This document shows positions 9,118 to 16,687 of a stretch of DNA of 24,836 bases, piece by piece (position 1 is the stretch's first letter; every line of letters starts with the position of its first letter). Position numbers and translations under genes: made by a program. Origin of the DNA: Thermoplasmata archaeon. GTDB taxonomy: Archaea; Thermoplasmatota; Thermoplasmata; Thermoplasmatales; Thermoplasmataceae. The stretch is from assembly GCA_021792045.1 (NCBI GenBank), contig JAJYVJ010000012.1:1-24836 (forward strand), read 5' to 3'. The notes beneath the pieces are model-generated. The model saw only the letters and a list, made by a program, of their open reading frames with translations. It ran no database searches and was not told where the DNA came from.

Positions 9118-9398
9118 GTGAAAAGACTCGAACTGTTCCGGAACAGGATCTACCAAAGGGAAAAGGAAGAACCAGAAAGGAAATTCCACAGCCTGCATGA
9201 CAAACTGTGCAGGATCGACATCCTGCATGAGGCATGGAAAAGCGTTGCAGCCAATCATGGATCTGCAGGAACAGACGGACAGACCATAGAAGATATAAAA
9301 GAATACGGAATAGACAGGTTCCTGAAAGAACTTCAGGAACAGCTTGTTAACGAAACATACACAGTTGATGCAGTAAGAAGGGTATACGTACCCAAGGG
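9118..9398 (+). pseudogene. ltrA: Group II intron reverse transcriptase, 5' fragment
   Basis: N-terminal part of the intron-encoded reverse transcriptase/maturase, from GTG 9118 to the IS insertion point. It contains the usual opening (KLCRIDILHEAWKSV, NHGSAGTDG) and ends in VRRVYVPKG, the conserved block before RPLGIP. The frame then runs into IS sequence and stops at 9412-9414. Joining bases up to 9398 with 11537 onward gives an uninterrupted 438-residue protein, so the split is due only to the insertion. An intact enzyme would bind the intron RNA, assist splicing and perform target-primed reverse transcription. As it stands the fragment holds only reverse transcriptase domain 0 and part of domain 1 and cannot polymerise. 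Confidence 0.88.
9395..9398. repeat. 4-bp target-site duplication (left copy, AGGG)
   Basis: AGGG directly before the TGTAA left end. The matching copy is at 11533-11536 directly after the TTACA right end. Removing the element plus one copy restores the PKGDGKQRP reading frame of the reverse transcriptase. Confidence 0.85.
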
Positions 9399-9460
9399 TG
9401 TAATCGCCGGTTGAAAATTGTGCATTTTCGCCGGGATAAAAGTGATCCAGATCGCCGGTT
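9399..9460 (+). repeat. IS21 left terminal region with three 24-bp-spaced repeats
   Basis: Left transposase-binding region. CGCCGG starts at 9405, 9429 and 9453; the second and third are each followed by a run ending in TGATCCA. It pairs with the inverted right region at 11484-11532. Confidence 0.8.
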
Positions 9461-9523
9461 TAATTTTGATCCATTTCCTTATGTGGAAGATGGTCTCAAT
9501 TGTACGGGCTGGAGGTGTGGAGA

Positions 9524-10697
9524 ATGATCAGGAACTTGAAGGAACGGGGAATGAGCAACAGGGAGATAGCCAGGGAGCTTGGCATTTCCAGGAACACTGT
9601 GAGCAAGATGCTCAAGACCACAAGGGTAAAGGATCGGCAGACAAGGAAGAGAGGATCCAAGCTCGATCCTTACAGGGATAAAGTGAAAGAGCTCATTGAG
9701 AAGTACAACCTCTCCTCCGTCAGGATACTGGAGGAGATTAGAAAGCTTGGTTATGACGGCGGACACACAATACTGAAGGATTACTGTGCCACTCTCCGCC
9801 AGGGACAGAAGAATACAGGCAGTATATCGTTACGAGACTGAACCCGGTAAACAGTCACAGGTGGATTTCGGAGAGTTCGGTTACATTGAAATCGACGGAA
9901 AGTCCAGGAAATTATACGCATTCTCCATCATACTCGGGTATTCCAGGATGCGCTACGCTGAATTCACCACCGATATCTCCACGGAGAATGTCATAAAGAT
10001 GCATCTCAATGCATTCCAGTACTTTGGAGGGTTCACCGACACGATCCTGTATGACAACATGAAGCAGGTTGTCCTTGATAGAAAGATAAAGGCTTCTGAG
10101 TCTCGATTCAATCCGAAGTTCATGGACTTCGCCGAATATTATGGGATTGTAATAAGGCTCTGCTATCCCTATAGACCTGAGACAAAGGGAAAGATAGAGA
10201 ACACGATAAAATACATCAAGGGCAACTTCTGGGCTGGAAGGACATTCTCCGATCTAAATGACATCAACAACCAGTGCACTGCATGGCTGAATAAAATCAA
10301 TTCACAGATCCATGGAACAACGCATGAGATACCCATGGACAGGTGGAAACATGAGAATCTCAACCCAATCTCTGCAGTTCCCGCATACATGACAAGGAAG
10401 GAGGAATCGAGAAAGGTCTCGAGGGACTGCTACGTCTCATACAAGGGCAACAGGTATTCCATCCCATGGAAGTACGCCGGAAGGGAATGCAGGGTCATTG
10501 AGCAATCTTCACAGGTGAAGATAGAGATCGATTCCACAGTTGTTGCAGCGCATGAGATCATGGCCAGTACCGGAAGGATATCAAGGAATAAGGAGCATTT
10601 CGAGGGACTGCTGAAGGCCATAAAGGATGAAAACAGTGCTGTATATTCCCAGACTGTAGAGACAAGGGATCTGAAGAAATACGAGGAGGTGTCATGA
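9524..10697 (+). pseudogene. istA: IS21 transposase IstA with a frameshift
   Basis: DDE transposase of the IS21 element. The N-terminal part (from ATG 9524, with GAGGTG 6 bases upstream) carries a helix-turn-helix, MSNREIARELGISRNTVSKML. The C-terminal part, in the next frame, carries the catalytic core: Asp in QVDFGEFGY, Asp in LYDNMKQVV and Glu in PETKGKIENT. The first frame runs to a stop at about 9841 and the second is open from about 9786 to 10697; the switch must fall near 9795-9830, around CGCCAGGGACAGAAGAATAC, and corresponds to one extra base or two missing bases. I see no obvious slippery heptamer, so a disabling mutation or sequence error is likelier than programmed frameshifting. 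The stop overlaps istB by four bases. Confidence 0.85.
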
Positions 10698-11467
10698 TGG
10701 ATTCCTATGAGAGGGTTCATGATTACCTGAACAAGCTCGGTCTCTCCACATTCGAAAAATCCATGGATTCCTATCTGGAAACAGCACATGACAGACCGTT
10801 CATGGATATCCTTGATCATCTTCTCGCAGAGGAGGTGAAGCACAAGCTCTCAAGGAAGACGGAAAACATGCTTAACTGGTCCGGGTTTCCGTTCCGTAAA
10901 TCCGTGGAGGACTTTGATTTCTCCTTCCAGCCGTCAATTGACAGAACGGTGATAGATGATCTCCTGACATTGAGATTTATACACAACATGGAGAACGTCG
11001 TATTCCTCGGTCCACCAGGAGTGGGAAAGACGCATCTTTCCATAGCACTGGGAATGAGATCAATCATGCAGGATATTCCCGTATATTATGTATCGGCTGT
11101 GAAGCTCGTGCAGACACTCAAGAGGGATTACGATCTCAAGCGACTGGAATACCGCATAAAGACATATTCAAGATTCCGTCTCATGATAGTGGACGAGATC
11201 GGATATCTTCCCCTCACCAGAGAAGAATCCAACCTGTTCTTCCAGTTCGTATCATCCAGGTATGAGAAAAGATCGACCGTCTATACGTCGAACAAGTCAT
11301 TCAGCGATTGGGGCGAGATTTTAGGGGACCAGGTCATGGCTTCTGCAGTGCTGGATAGAATACTGCACCACTGCACTGTCATTAACATAAAGGGTGAATC
11401 GTACAGGCTGAAGGAAAGGAAGAGAAATTCCCTTCCTACGGAAAGAAGAGGTGAGAAGAGTGAGTGA
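10694..11467 (+). CDS. istB: IS21 transposition helper ATPase IstB
   Basis: AAA+ ATPase of 257 residues that assembles on DNA and stimulates IstA. Visible features are the Walker A motif GPPGVGKTH (about 107-115), the Walker B motif LMIVDEIGYLPL (about 163-174), an N-terminal helical region typical of IstB and a C-terminal basic tail LKERKRN. Length fits the family. It starts at ATG 10694, within the ATGA overlap with istA, behind a GAGGAGGTG ribosome binding site. It appears intact even though istA is frameshifted, so it could still act with an IstA supplied elsewhere in the genome. Confidence 0.93.
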   Translation: MMDSYERVHDYLNKLGLSTFEKSMDSYLETAHDRPFMDILDHLLAEEVKHKLSRKTENMLNWSGFPFRKSVEDFDFSFQPSIDRTVIDDLLTLRFIHNMENVVFLGPPGVGKTHLSIALGMRSIMQDIPVYYVSAVKLVQTLKRDYDLKRLEYRIKTYSRFRLMIVDEIGYLPLTREESNLFFQFVSSRYEKRSTVYTSNKSFSDWGEILGDQVMASAVLDRILHHCTVINIKGESYRLKERKRNSLPTERRGEKSE

Positions 11468-11483
11468 AAGTATTTATGGAGTG

Positions 11484-11532
11484 GATCAATTTTATTCCGG
11501 CGATCTTGCACAAATCTTGATCGGCGTTTACA
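11484..11532 (-). repeat. IS21 right terminal inverted region
   Basis: Read on the minus strand it begins TGTAAACGCCGATCAAG and reaches CGCCGGAATAAAATTGATCCA-like sequence 24 bases in, matching the left end block by block. Confidence 0.85.
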
Positions 11533-12572
11533 AGGGGGATGGAAAACAGCGACCGCTTGGAATACCAACGGTCAAAGATCGGATAGTACAGCAGGCAGTG
11601 AAACTGATCATCGAACCCATATTCGAAGCAGACTTCAAAGACTTCAGCTATGCATACCGCCCAAACAGATCAGCAAAGGATGCATCAGAGGAGATAAGGA
11701 AACAACTAAACTATGGACGTACCAATGTTATTGACATTGACATCAAGGGATTCTTTGATCACATCAATCATGAGAAGATGACCTTCTTCGTATCAAGGCG
11801 AATAGCTGATCCATACATCCTCAAACTCATAAGGGAATGGAAGAGGGCTGGCATTGTATTCGAAGGGGAGACAACATACCCCATGGAGGGAACTCCACAG
11901 GGTGGTGTCATATCTCCGCTGCTTGCCAATATCTACCTCAATGAACTTGATACCCTGTGGGCAAGGAGGAAGATGCATGACAGATACGGAGAGAATGCCC
12001 GGAGGAAGATGCATGACAGATACGGAGAGAATGCCCATTTGATTCGCTATTCTGATGATACTGTGATCCTCACAGACAGAAATCCTGAACATGCAATGGA
12101 CATCCTGAAGAGGATAATCTCACTCCTTGATCTTGAACTGAACATGGAGAAGACAAGGATAACAACAGCACAGGAAGGCTTCGACTTCTTGGGCGTTCAT
12201 TTCGTGAGGAAATGGAGCAGGCACAAGAACAAGGAAGCAACATACGTATATCCAAGCGAAAAGGCAGTGGAGAACTTCAGGGAAAATATAAAGGCAACGA
12301 TACCAAAGAATTACGCCTTTAGAAAACCCGTGGCAATGGCAGTGAAACAGGTCAATGCAATAATCAGGGGATGGTACAAATATTACAAGCACACAAATGC
12401 CAGATCAATTTTCGCAAGATTGGAGAGATACATTGACTGGAAGCTTGCAAAATACTACTGCTTCATTCACAAGATACCAAGAGTCTCATCAAGAAAAGAC
12501 ATATATTATAAAGTCCGTGATTATGGAATAGAAACCATGAACTGTGGAATAAAATATGTCCGTAATGCCTGA
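11533..12572 (+). pseudogene. ltrA: Group II intron reverse transcriptase/maturase, 3' fragment
   Basis: The larger part of the intron-encoded enzyme, from the IS right junction (first AGGG copy) to the TGA at 12572. It contains RPLGIPTVKDR, the FSYAYRP block, IDIDIKGFFDHI (first catalytic Asp), TPQGGVISPLLANIYLN and the catalytic RYSDD box, YSDD instead of the usual YADD. The maturase X domain follows (FDFLGVHF, then IIRGWYKYYKH). No C-terminal HNH endonuclease is visible. A frame entering from the IS right end (ATG or GTG near 11451) could express most of this fragment, but it would lack reverse transcriptase domain 0. A 36-bp tandem duplication adds 12 residues just before the YSDD strand. 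Confidence 0.9.
11965..12036 (+). repeat. Perfect 36-bp tandem duplication in the reverse transcriptase
   Basis: Two identical copies, 11965-12000 and 12001-12036, each starting GGAGGAAGATGCATGAC. The unit keeps the frame and doubles the 12 residues RRKMHDRYGENA between LDTLWA and HLIRYSDD. The copies are identical, so the event is recent. Confidence 0.97.
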
Positions 12573-12587
12573 GGTGAAGAATACAGG

Positions 12588-12621
12588 ATAGCTGTACTCG
12601 GGAAAACCGATTGTCCAGTTA
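12588..12621 (+). ncRNA. Group II intron domain V
   Basis: The hairpin TAGCTG (12589-12594) pairs with CAGTTA (12616-12621), the upper stem TCGG pairs with CCGA around a GAAAA loop, and a two-base bulge (TT, 12611-12612) sits on the 3' side. The AGC catalytic triad is at 12590-12592. Size (33-34 bases) and placement 16 bases after the reverse transcriptase stop fit domain V. One T-C mismatch in the lower stem suggests slight degeneration. A domain VI-like stem (GGGTTGG with CCAATTC) follows at about 12630-12659. Confidence 0.75.
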
Positions 12622-12664
12622 GAGGTGGAAGGGGTTGGAGAAATCCAATTCTTTACCCTACTAT

Positions 12665-13319
12665 TAGTTTGTGAAGAAATTGATATAGAGCGTTGATATC
12701 CCTGCCTCTCCAAGAAAACTGGTGTAATGAACATTACATCATACAGAAATTTGATTTATAAACCCTGAAAATCTGACTGTCCACGACATATTTAGGAGTG
12801 TAATTCCTAACGGTTAATGATTGCCATAGGTTTGAGGTATGTATCCAATTAACGAAAAAGGCGCGACCGGTAAAATTCTAACTTTGAGGAGTTGAGGACT
12901 TTATCCAATCGCGCCCAAGTGGAAATAGGCAGGAATCATATAGATTTTGCTAATAAACATTGAATTCTTCTTGATACTATAGTGTCAAAATCAGGAATGT
13001 CACAAGGGAGGTGCCACCACTCACTATCGTCAAGTCTCGTACGCCTATCGGTTTTGAGGTCAAAGCACTGCTTATAAAAAGAGACGACCCACTTGTCCAC
13101 AGGACTTCGTAGCATCTCTTCGCTCAAATTTGACAAACAAGGACATTCAACAATTATGCAATCTTCATCAATTTCAAGTTTTAGGTTATTGCAAAAAAAC
13201 CAAAATAATAATCAAGTCAAAGAGGTCGCTCTTCCCTAAAACTAATTTTTTTCTCACCCAAATGAAATTGGCATAACCCAAAAGTATTAAAGAAGACATA
13301 CTATCCTTCGTATTATCCA
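12665..13319. other. Gene-poor stretch with an inverted repeat and a possible gene remnant
   Basis: No confident gene. GGCGCGA at 12860-12866 and TCGCGCC at 12909-12915 form a 7-bp stem around 42 bases. The octamer TATCCAAT occurs at 12842, 12902 and again just before the gene at 13320. A minus-strand frame from about 13214 down to 12936 is open for about 92 codons but lacks an ATG until codon 27. It reads as protein-like (IDEDCIIVECPC, DDSEWWHLPCDIPDFD), so a truncated gene remnant is plausible. Its family is unknown. Confidence 0.4.
13281..13290 (+). promoter_or_regulatory. Candidate archaeal TATA box for the gene at 13320
   Basis: AAAGTATTAA centred about 34 bases before ATG 13320, with no Shine-Dalgarno sequence in between. 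This implies a very short or absent leader. Confidence 0.4.
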
Positions 13320-14207
13320 ATGAAAATCCTTGTCCTGGGCTTGTTTAATTGGAATACAAAGATTTTAGTGCCATCAGAATTAATTCAAATAACAGACATA
13401 ATATTCAATAACAACGGAACCATTAAAACTCGGGATGATGGTTGGTACGTCTCAGACAAGGAATTTCCCATAACTTTTGAAGGTAATAAAATCGACTTAA
13501 TGGTAAGTTATTCAAGATTAATTGCTAGACTTGATATTAAAATTGATGGTCCGGGGAAAACAGAGTACAACCTCAATCGAATCTTTGAAGTGCGTCGCGA
13601 ATTAATGAACGTATTGAACGATTATATGGAGAAGAGGTTAGAAAAAATCAGTAGACTCAAGTTTATTCAAGAAAAGTTCCCGGGAGGTATAAACTTGCCA
13701 ATGTTCTTTTCCTATGTTCTAGTAATTCTAGATTCTAAATCCCACCTATTTCAAGCAGTATTTAGAAGAGATAAGGATCGCGACTGGAATGGGGTCCCAT
13801 TTGATGTTAGTACGACGAATTTCTTTACCGTAGTAGCTGATGTGCGTTCTAAGTGGTATCTAAGGGACTTGCTTGTTCCCATGAGAATTGGAGGGGGAAT
13901 ATTGATTATGGGAGAATCAAGCTATAGATTTCTTCACAGGGTTATCAACCTCATTTACTATGTTGGAATGACTCGAATTATTAAAGAAGTTGGAGTCCAA
14001 GGTAATTCATTTGTTTTCAGAGATGGATTAATGCCAATCGTTGGAAATATTGGCGAAGAAATGAGCAGTTCACTAATACAGAGGACGACCGAAGAAAGAC
14101 TTCAGAAACTAAATAAGATGCTGATTCTTTTCACATTTACACTCATTAGCTTAACGGGAGTCTTGGTGGTATTTTCTTTCTATGCTGCAGGAATCATTCG
14201 AATATAA
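13320..14207 (+). CDS. Unknown protein with C-terminal membrane anchor
   Basis: A 295-residue protein of unknown function. The only clear structural feature is a C-terminal hydrophobic segment (about 268-292, ILFTFTLISLTGVLVVFSFYAA) followed by a few residues, giving a tail-anchored or single-span topology. A charged helix at about 92-115 (RRELMNVLNDYMEKRLEKI) may form a coiled coil. The soluble part would be cytoplasmic if tail-anchored. No ribosome binding site is visible; the start is supported by an upstream TATA-like box. It stands alone, converges on the coiled-coil/VWA/MoxR operon and shares the AT-rich composition of the restriction genes. It may belong to the defence-type cargo, but no motif says so. 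Confidence 0.65.
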   Translation: MKILVLGLFNWNTKILVPSELIQITDIIFNNNGTIKTRDDGWYVSDKEFPITFEGNKIDLMVSYSRLIARLDIKIDGPGKTEYNLNRIFEVRRELMNVLNDYMEKRLEKISRLKFIQEKFPGGINLPMFFSYVLVILDSKSHLFQAVFRRDKDRDWNGVPFDVSTTNFFTVVADVRSKWYLRDLLVPMRIGGGILIMGESSYRFLHRVINLIYYVGMTRIIKEVGVQGNSFVFRDGLMPIVGNIGEEMSSSLIQRTTEERLQKLNKMLILFTFTLISLTGVLVVFSFYAAGIIRI

Positions 14208-14330
14208 TTGCGTGTTCACAGAGATGGTCCGTCACGCTTCTTGCGGGAAATAATTTGATGAAATGTATAAACTATTTGCCCACATGTCAGCTGGAATACT
14301 TGTTTTTCCAACTTCATATGACAGTTACTT

Positions 14331-15248
14331 TCATTGCGGGGAATCTCCCAATTTAGTGTCAATACCACTAGCATGGGAGTCATGGAGGACGTTCTCTGCA
14401 AGGAACTCAAGCATTCCTTCCAGCCGGGTCTTGAGCATGTCCTTCTCGCCGACGATCTCCGCCATCTCTTCTATGTCCTTCTTTGTTTCGACTGCCTGCA
14501 GGCTGAGTTTCTCATATCTCTTTCCCTTCTTCTTGGCGATTCCCTTCAGCCTGTCTATGGTCTCGTTGAGCTTCGTGATCTTGCCCTCATACTCAAAGCG
14601 TATCTTGGATGCAAGCATCTGCCTCTGCTTCTCCACTCTATCGGCTATGTCCGGATTCAGGTCGGATGCTGAAAGAACCTCACGCAACCCTTTCATCTCA
14701 TTCAGGACAGCGATCAAGGAGCGCACCTGATAGCTCATGGTGAGGAAATTCGGCGACGACGGATAGAGTTCATCCATCTTGTCCGGGGTTATTGGAAACG
14801 TTGGATGCTTCTTGTATATTGCGCTGACTATATCCTTCCAATGCAGCGTTAGGTCTTTGTATATCTCATTCTTCACGCCCTCGAATGCGATCTGGATCTT
14901 CTTGAATTCATCCTCCAGGGTATTCAGCCGGTCTCTTGGAATGACGTATTGCTTATCCAGCTTGAACGAGGCAATCTTCTTGCATGTCCGGTAGAACCTG
15001 ACCTTCTGGTAGTCCACCTTTGACCTCTGCTCCGGATCAAGACGATAGAATGCAGATCTTATATGCTCCTCGAGAACGGATATGTTTGTGTTGAAACCCT
15101 CGGTTCCGAGTTCCACCACAAAGAACCGTTCCAGCGGCGATTCTATCCTCGGGCTTGCGCCGGACTGTCCTGCCTGTGCTGCAATCCCTTCTCCATCCAC
15201 TCCTACTTCGCGTCCTAATCCGTTTTCCTTTGCTTCCTGTTCCGTCAT
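14331..15248 (-). CDS. Coiled-coil protein encoded with a MoxR ATPase and a VWA protein
   Basis: A 305-residue, mostly helical protein, third in a minus-strand operon with the MoxR and VWA genes; its start lies two bases after the VWA stop. The first 40 residues are Gly/Glu/Ala-rich and probably disordered. Residues about 85-145 and 205-290 are long charged helices (for example KITKLNETIDRLKGIAKKKGK) likely to form coiled coils. It has no membrane segment or enzymatic motif. Phage and plasmid MoxR/VWA (CobS/CobT-like) pairs are often accompanied by a helical DUF3150-type protein of similar size, and this may be an archaeal counterpart by position and build. I cannot confirm that by sequence. 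A role as adaptor or substrate of the ATPase is inferred. Confidence 0.7.
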   Translation of the reverse strand: MTEQEAKENGLGREVGVDGEGIAAQAGQSGASPRIESPLERFFVVELGTEGFNTNISVLEEHIRSAFYRLDPEQRSKVDYQKVRFYRTCKKIASFKLDKQYVIPRDRLNTLEDEFKKIQIAFEGVKNEIYKDLTLHWKDIVSAIYKKHPTFPITPDKMDELYPSSPNFLTMSYQVRSLIAVLNEMKGLREVLSASDLNPDIADRVEKQRQMLASKIRFEYEGKITKLNETIDRLKGIAKKKGKRYEKLSLQAVETKKDIEEMAEIVGEKDMLKTRLEGMLEFLAENVLHDSHASGIDTKLGDSPQ

Positions 15249-15250
15249 GT

Positions 15251-16687
15251 TCAGACCTCCATCAGTATGTTGTCGCCCGAAAACCTCTCTATGTGCATAG
15301 CATGGGAATATTTCTCAAGCAGCGGATTGCTTGTCTGTATCATCACGCTTGTCAGATCCATCCTGCTGCATTGCCTTGCCACGTTTTCGTCAATGCTGTC
15401 TATCCCATCGCTCACAAGAACGGATTTGTAGTCCCTTCCGTTCTTCAGGACATCCTCAAGGCACGCGGTAATGTTCGTTCCGCCGTCGGCCTGAATACCT
15501 GCCAGCGTTTTCAGGAGTTCCCACATGTCCGAAATAGGTTCCCCCAGCTCGGTATCGAACAGCCTGAGCTTCAGGGTTCCGCCATGTTCCCTTACGGTCT
15601 TCGCCATCCCGATCACGCTTGCCGCTGCGACGGCAATCTTCTGTGCGTAATCGTCGATGAATGCAATTCCGCTACCCATACTGCCGGATTTATCCAGATA
15701 GACGAGGTAATTGTTCATGCTGGAATACCTCTCCCTGACGTGAGCAGTCTTGGATGCGATCTTATAGTCAAGGAGATCCTCATCAAGCATGTCCTGTGGT
15801 ATGACGTCGGGTATTTCGGAATAATAGAGCATTTTCCTTGCACCGATCGGTATGCCTCTCCTGACTGACGGCTTCACATGGGATTTCCCGGTATCGTCGG
15901 TATTGAGTCTCTTCATCACCCTGGCGAGTGATATCACAAACTTGTTCGAGAGTATGTCACGCATCTCTTCCGGGTCCGTAAGGCGTTTCATAGGAATCCC
16001 GGTATGCGAGAAGGAATTCAGCATGGATATCATGTCGTTGCTTTGCTGTGTAGCCTGTGCCGCTGCCGAGGACATCGTTCCCATTATGCTGCTATAGAGG
16101 GACTGGTTGGTCATTGTGCCGCCCTGCAGGTTGTTCAGCGCGTTCATGAAATTGTTGAAGTTAAAGGGTTGATTCCCAGGCTGATTATTCGGTTGATTTC
16201 CCTGCTGATTCCCAGGCTGATTGCTGGGCGTATTGCCGGGTTGATTTCCCTGCTGCTGTTGGTTCTGCTGCTGCATCTGCTGCATCAGGGAAGGTGGAAT
16301 CGAGCCCTGGGCTTCCTTGGCCTTCTCCACGTATGCCTGCAGGAAGTTCTTGCTTGCCATCAGGGAAAGCATCGGGTTCCTTGACACCTTGGCATTCAGT
16401 TCCTGGTATCGTGGATCCGCCATCTCCTTCTCAAGCAGTGACTTCCATGAGTTCTTGGAAAGGGGATTCAGGACGAGCTTGTCATAAGGCATGTAATGCA
16501 TCAGGTGTGCATCCATCAGGAAATGCGATCCAATGGTGACGTTCTTGTCGGAAAAATCCCTCGTCAGATCAAATGTCGCAGACCTGACGGTCGGGTCCTT
16601 GTAGGCATTCTGGTCCATGAATGACTTCCACTCATCAGGCCGGATGATCTTGTATTTCTTGTTATAGTAGGATTGTGCAGTCTGCAT
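15251..16687 (-). CDS. VWA-domain protein, partner of the MoxR ATPase
   Basis: A 478-residue protein with a C-terminal von Willebrand A domain. The metal-ion-dependent adhesion site is complete: DKSGSM near residue 328, Thr in GGTNIT near 402 and Asp in LVSDGID near 422. A Gln/Asn/Pro/Gly-rich linker with repeated NQPGN units (about 135-180) separates it from an N-terminal helical region, which contains HFLMDAHLMHYMPYDK. MoxR ATPases typically work with such VWA proteins as chaperone or metal-insertion pairs, as in CobS/CobT, and the VWA domain binds the target. The start ATG at 16687 overlaps the MoxR stop (ATGA), indicating translational coupling and a stoichiometric complex. The substrate is unknown. 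Confidence 0.88.
   Translation of the reverse strand: MQTAQSYYNKKYKIIRPDEWKSFMDQNAYKDPTVRSATFDLTRDFSDKNVTIGSHFLMDAHLMHYMPYDKLVLNPLSKNSWKSLLEKEMADPRYQELNAKVSRNPMLSLMASKNFLQAYVEKAKEAQGSIPPSLMQQMQQQNQQQQGNQPGNTPSNQPGNQQGNQPNNQPGNQPFNFNNFMNALNNLQGGTMTNQSLYSSIMGTMSSAAAQATQQSNDMISMLNSFSHTGIPMKRLTDPEEMRDILSNKFVISLARVMKRLNTDDTGKSHVKPSVRRGIPIGARKMLYYSEIPDVIPQDMLDEDLLDYKIASKTAHVRERYSSMNNYLVYLDKSGSMGSGIAFIDDYAQKIAVAAASVIGMAKTVREHGGTLKLRLFDTELGEPISDMWELLKTLAGIQADGGTNITACLEDVLKNGRDYKSVLVSDGIDSIDENVARQCSRMDLTSVMIQTSNPLLEKYSHAMHIERFSGDNILMEV

Larger units (their letters stand above)
9399..11532 (+). mobile_element. IS21-family insertion sequence, 2134 bp
   Basis: The ends are inverted: TGTAATCGCCGG at the left and, read on the other strand, TGTAAACGCCGA at the right. 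Similarity continues inward through a TTGTGCA block and a CGCCGG(G/A)ATAAAA(G/T)TGATCCA block. CGCCGG recurs at 9405, 9429 and 9453, exactly 24 bases apart, and CCGGCG/TCGGCG at 11497 and 11521 mirror that spacing at the right end. Such multiple subterminal repeats are typical of IS21 elements. The cargo is istA (transposase, frameshifted) and istB (AAA+ helper), overlapping by ATGA. A 4-bp AGGG duplication flanks it. Sharp ends and a clean target duplication suggest a fairly recent insertion. Confidence 0.93.
8630..12664 (+). mobile_element. Group II intron, interrupted by an IS21-family element (boundaries approximate)
   Basis: A retroelement intron of about 1.9 kb without the insertion. 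The 5' ribozyme region (to 9117) is gene-free and full of hairpins, for example GCATTCC/GGAATGC at 8660-8679, CAGAGGA/TCCTCTG around 8799-8831 and GGAGA/TCTCC near 8878-8895. A stretch near 8980-9010 (GGAGTCGGAGGGG, then ATAGTACC) resembles domain III of such introns. The reverse transcriptase lies in domain IV, and a domain V hairpin follows at 12588-12621, then a domain VI-like hairpin and CCCTACTATT, the probable 3' end. The exact 5' end (GUGYG consensus) was not found with confidence; a GTGCACG at 8576 and positions up to about 8670 are possible. With the reverse transcriptase split it is probably immobile unless helped in trans. Confidence 0.75.

Noticed and set aside
8703..9258. Minus-strand open frames across the intron 5' region
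   Set aside because: They are explained by the structured GC-rich ribozyme; Cys/Ser/Phe-rich composition is typical of antisense frames.
9418..9681. Plus-strand open frame overlapping the start of istA
   Set aside because: It overlaps the IS terminal repeats and istA's helix-turn-helix coding in another frame; it is a shadow.
12936..13136. SEWWH motif suggesting a VanX-type peptidase
   Set aside because: Only this short motif matches; the frame is too short and lacks the other metal-binding residues.
15155..15868. Long plus-strand frame (237 codons) opposite the VWA gene
   Set aside because: It is antisense to a gene with a clear MIDAS motif and coupled start; Cys/His-rich composition fits a shadow frame.
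16004..16384. Repetitive Leu/Ile-rich plus-strand frame that looks like a membrane protein
   Set aside because: It is the antisense translation of the NQPGN-repeat linker in the VWA gene.
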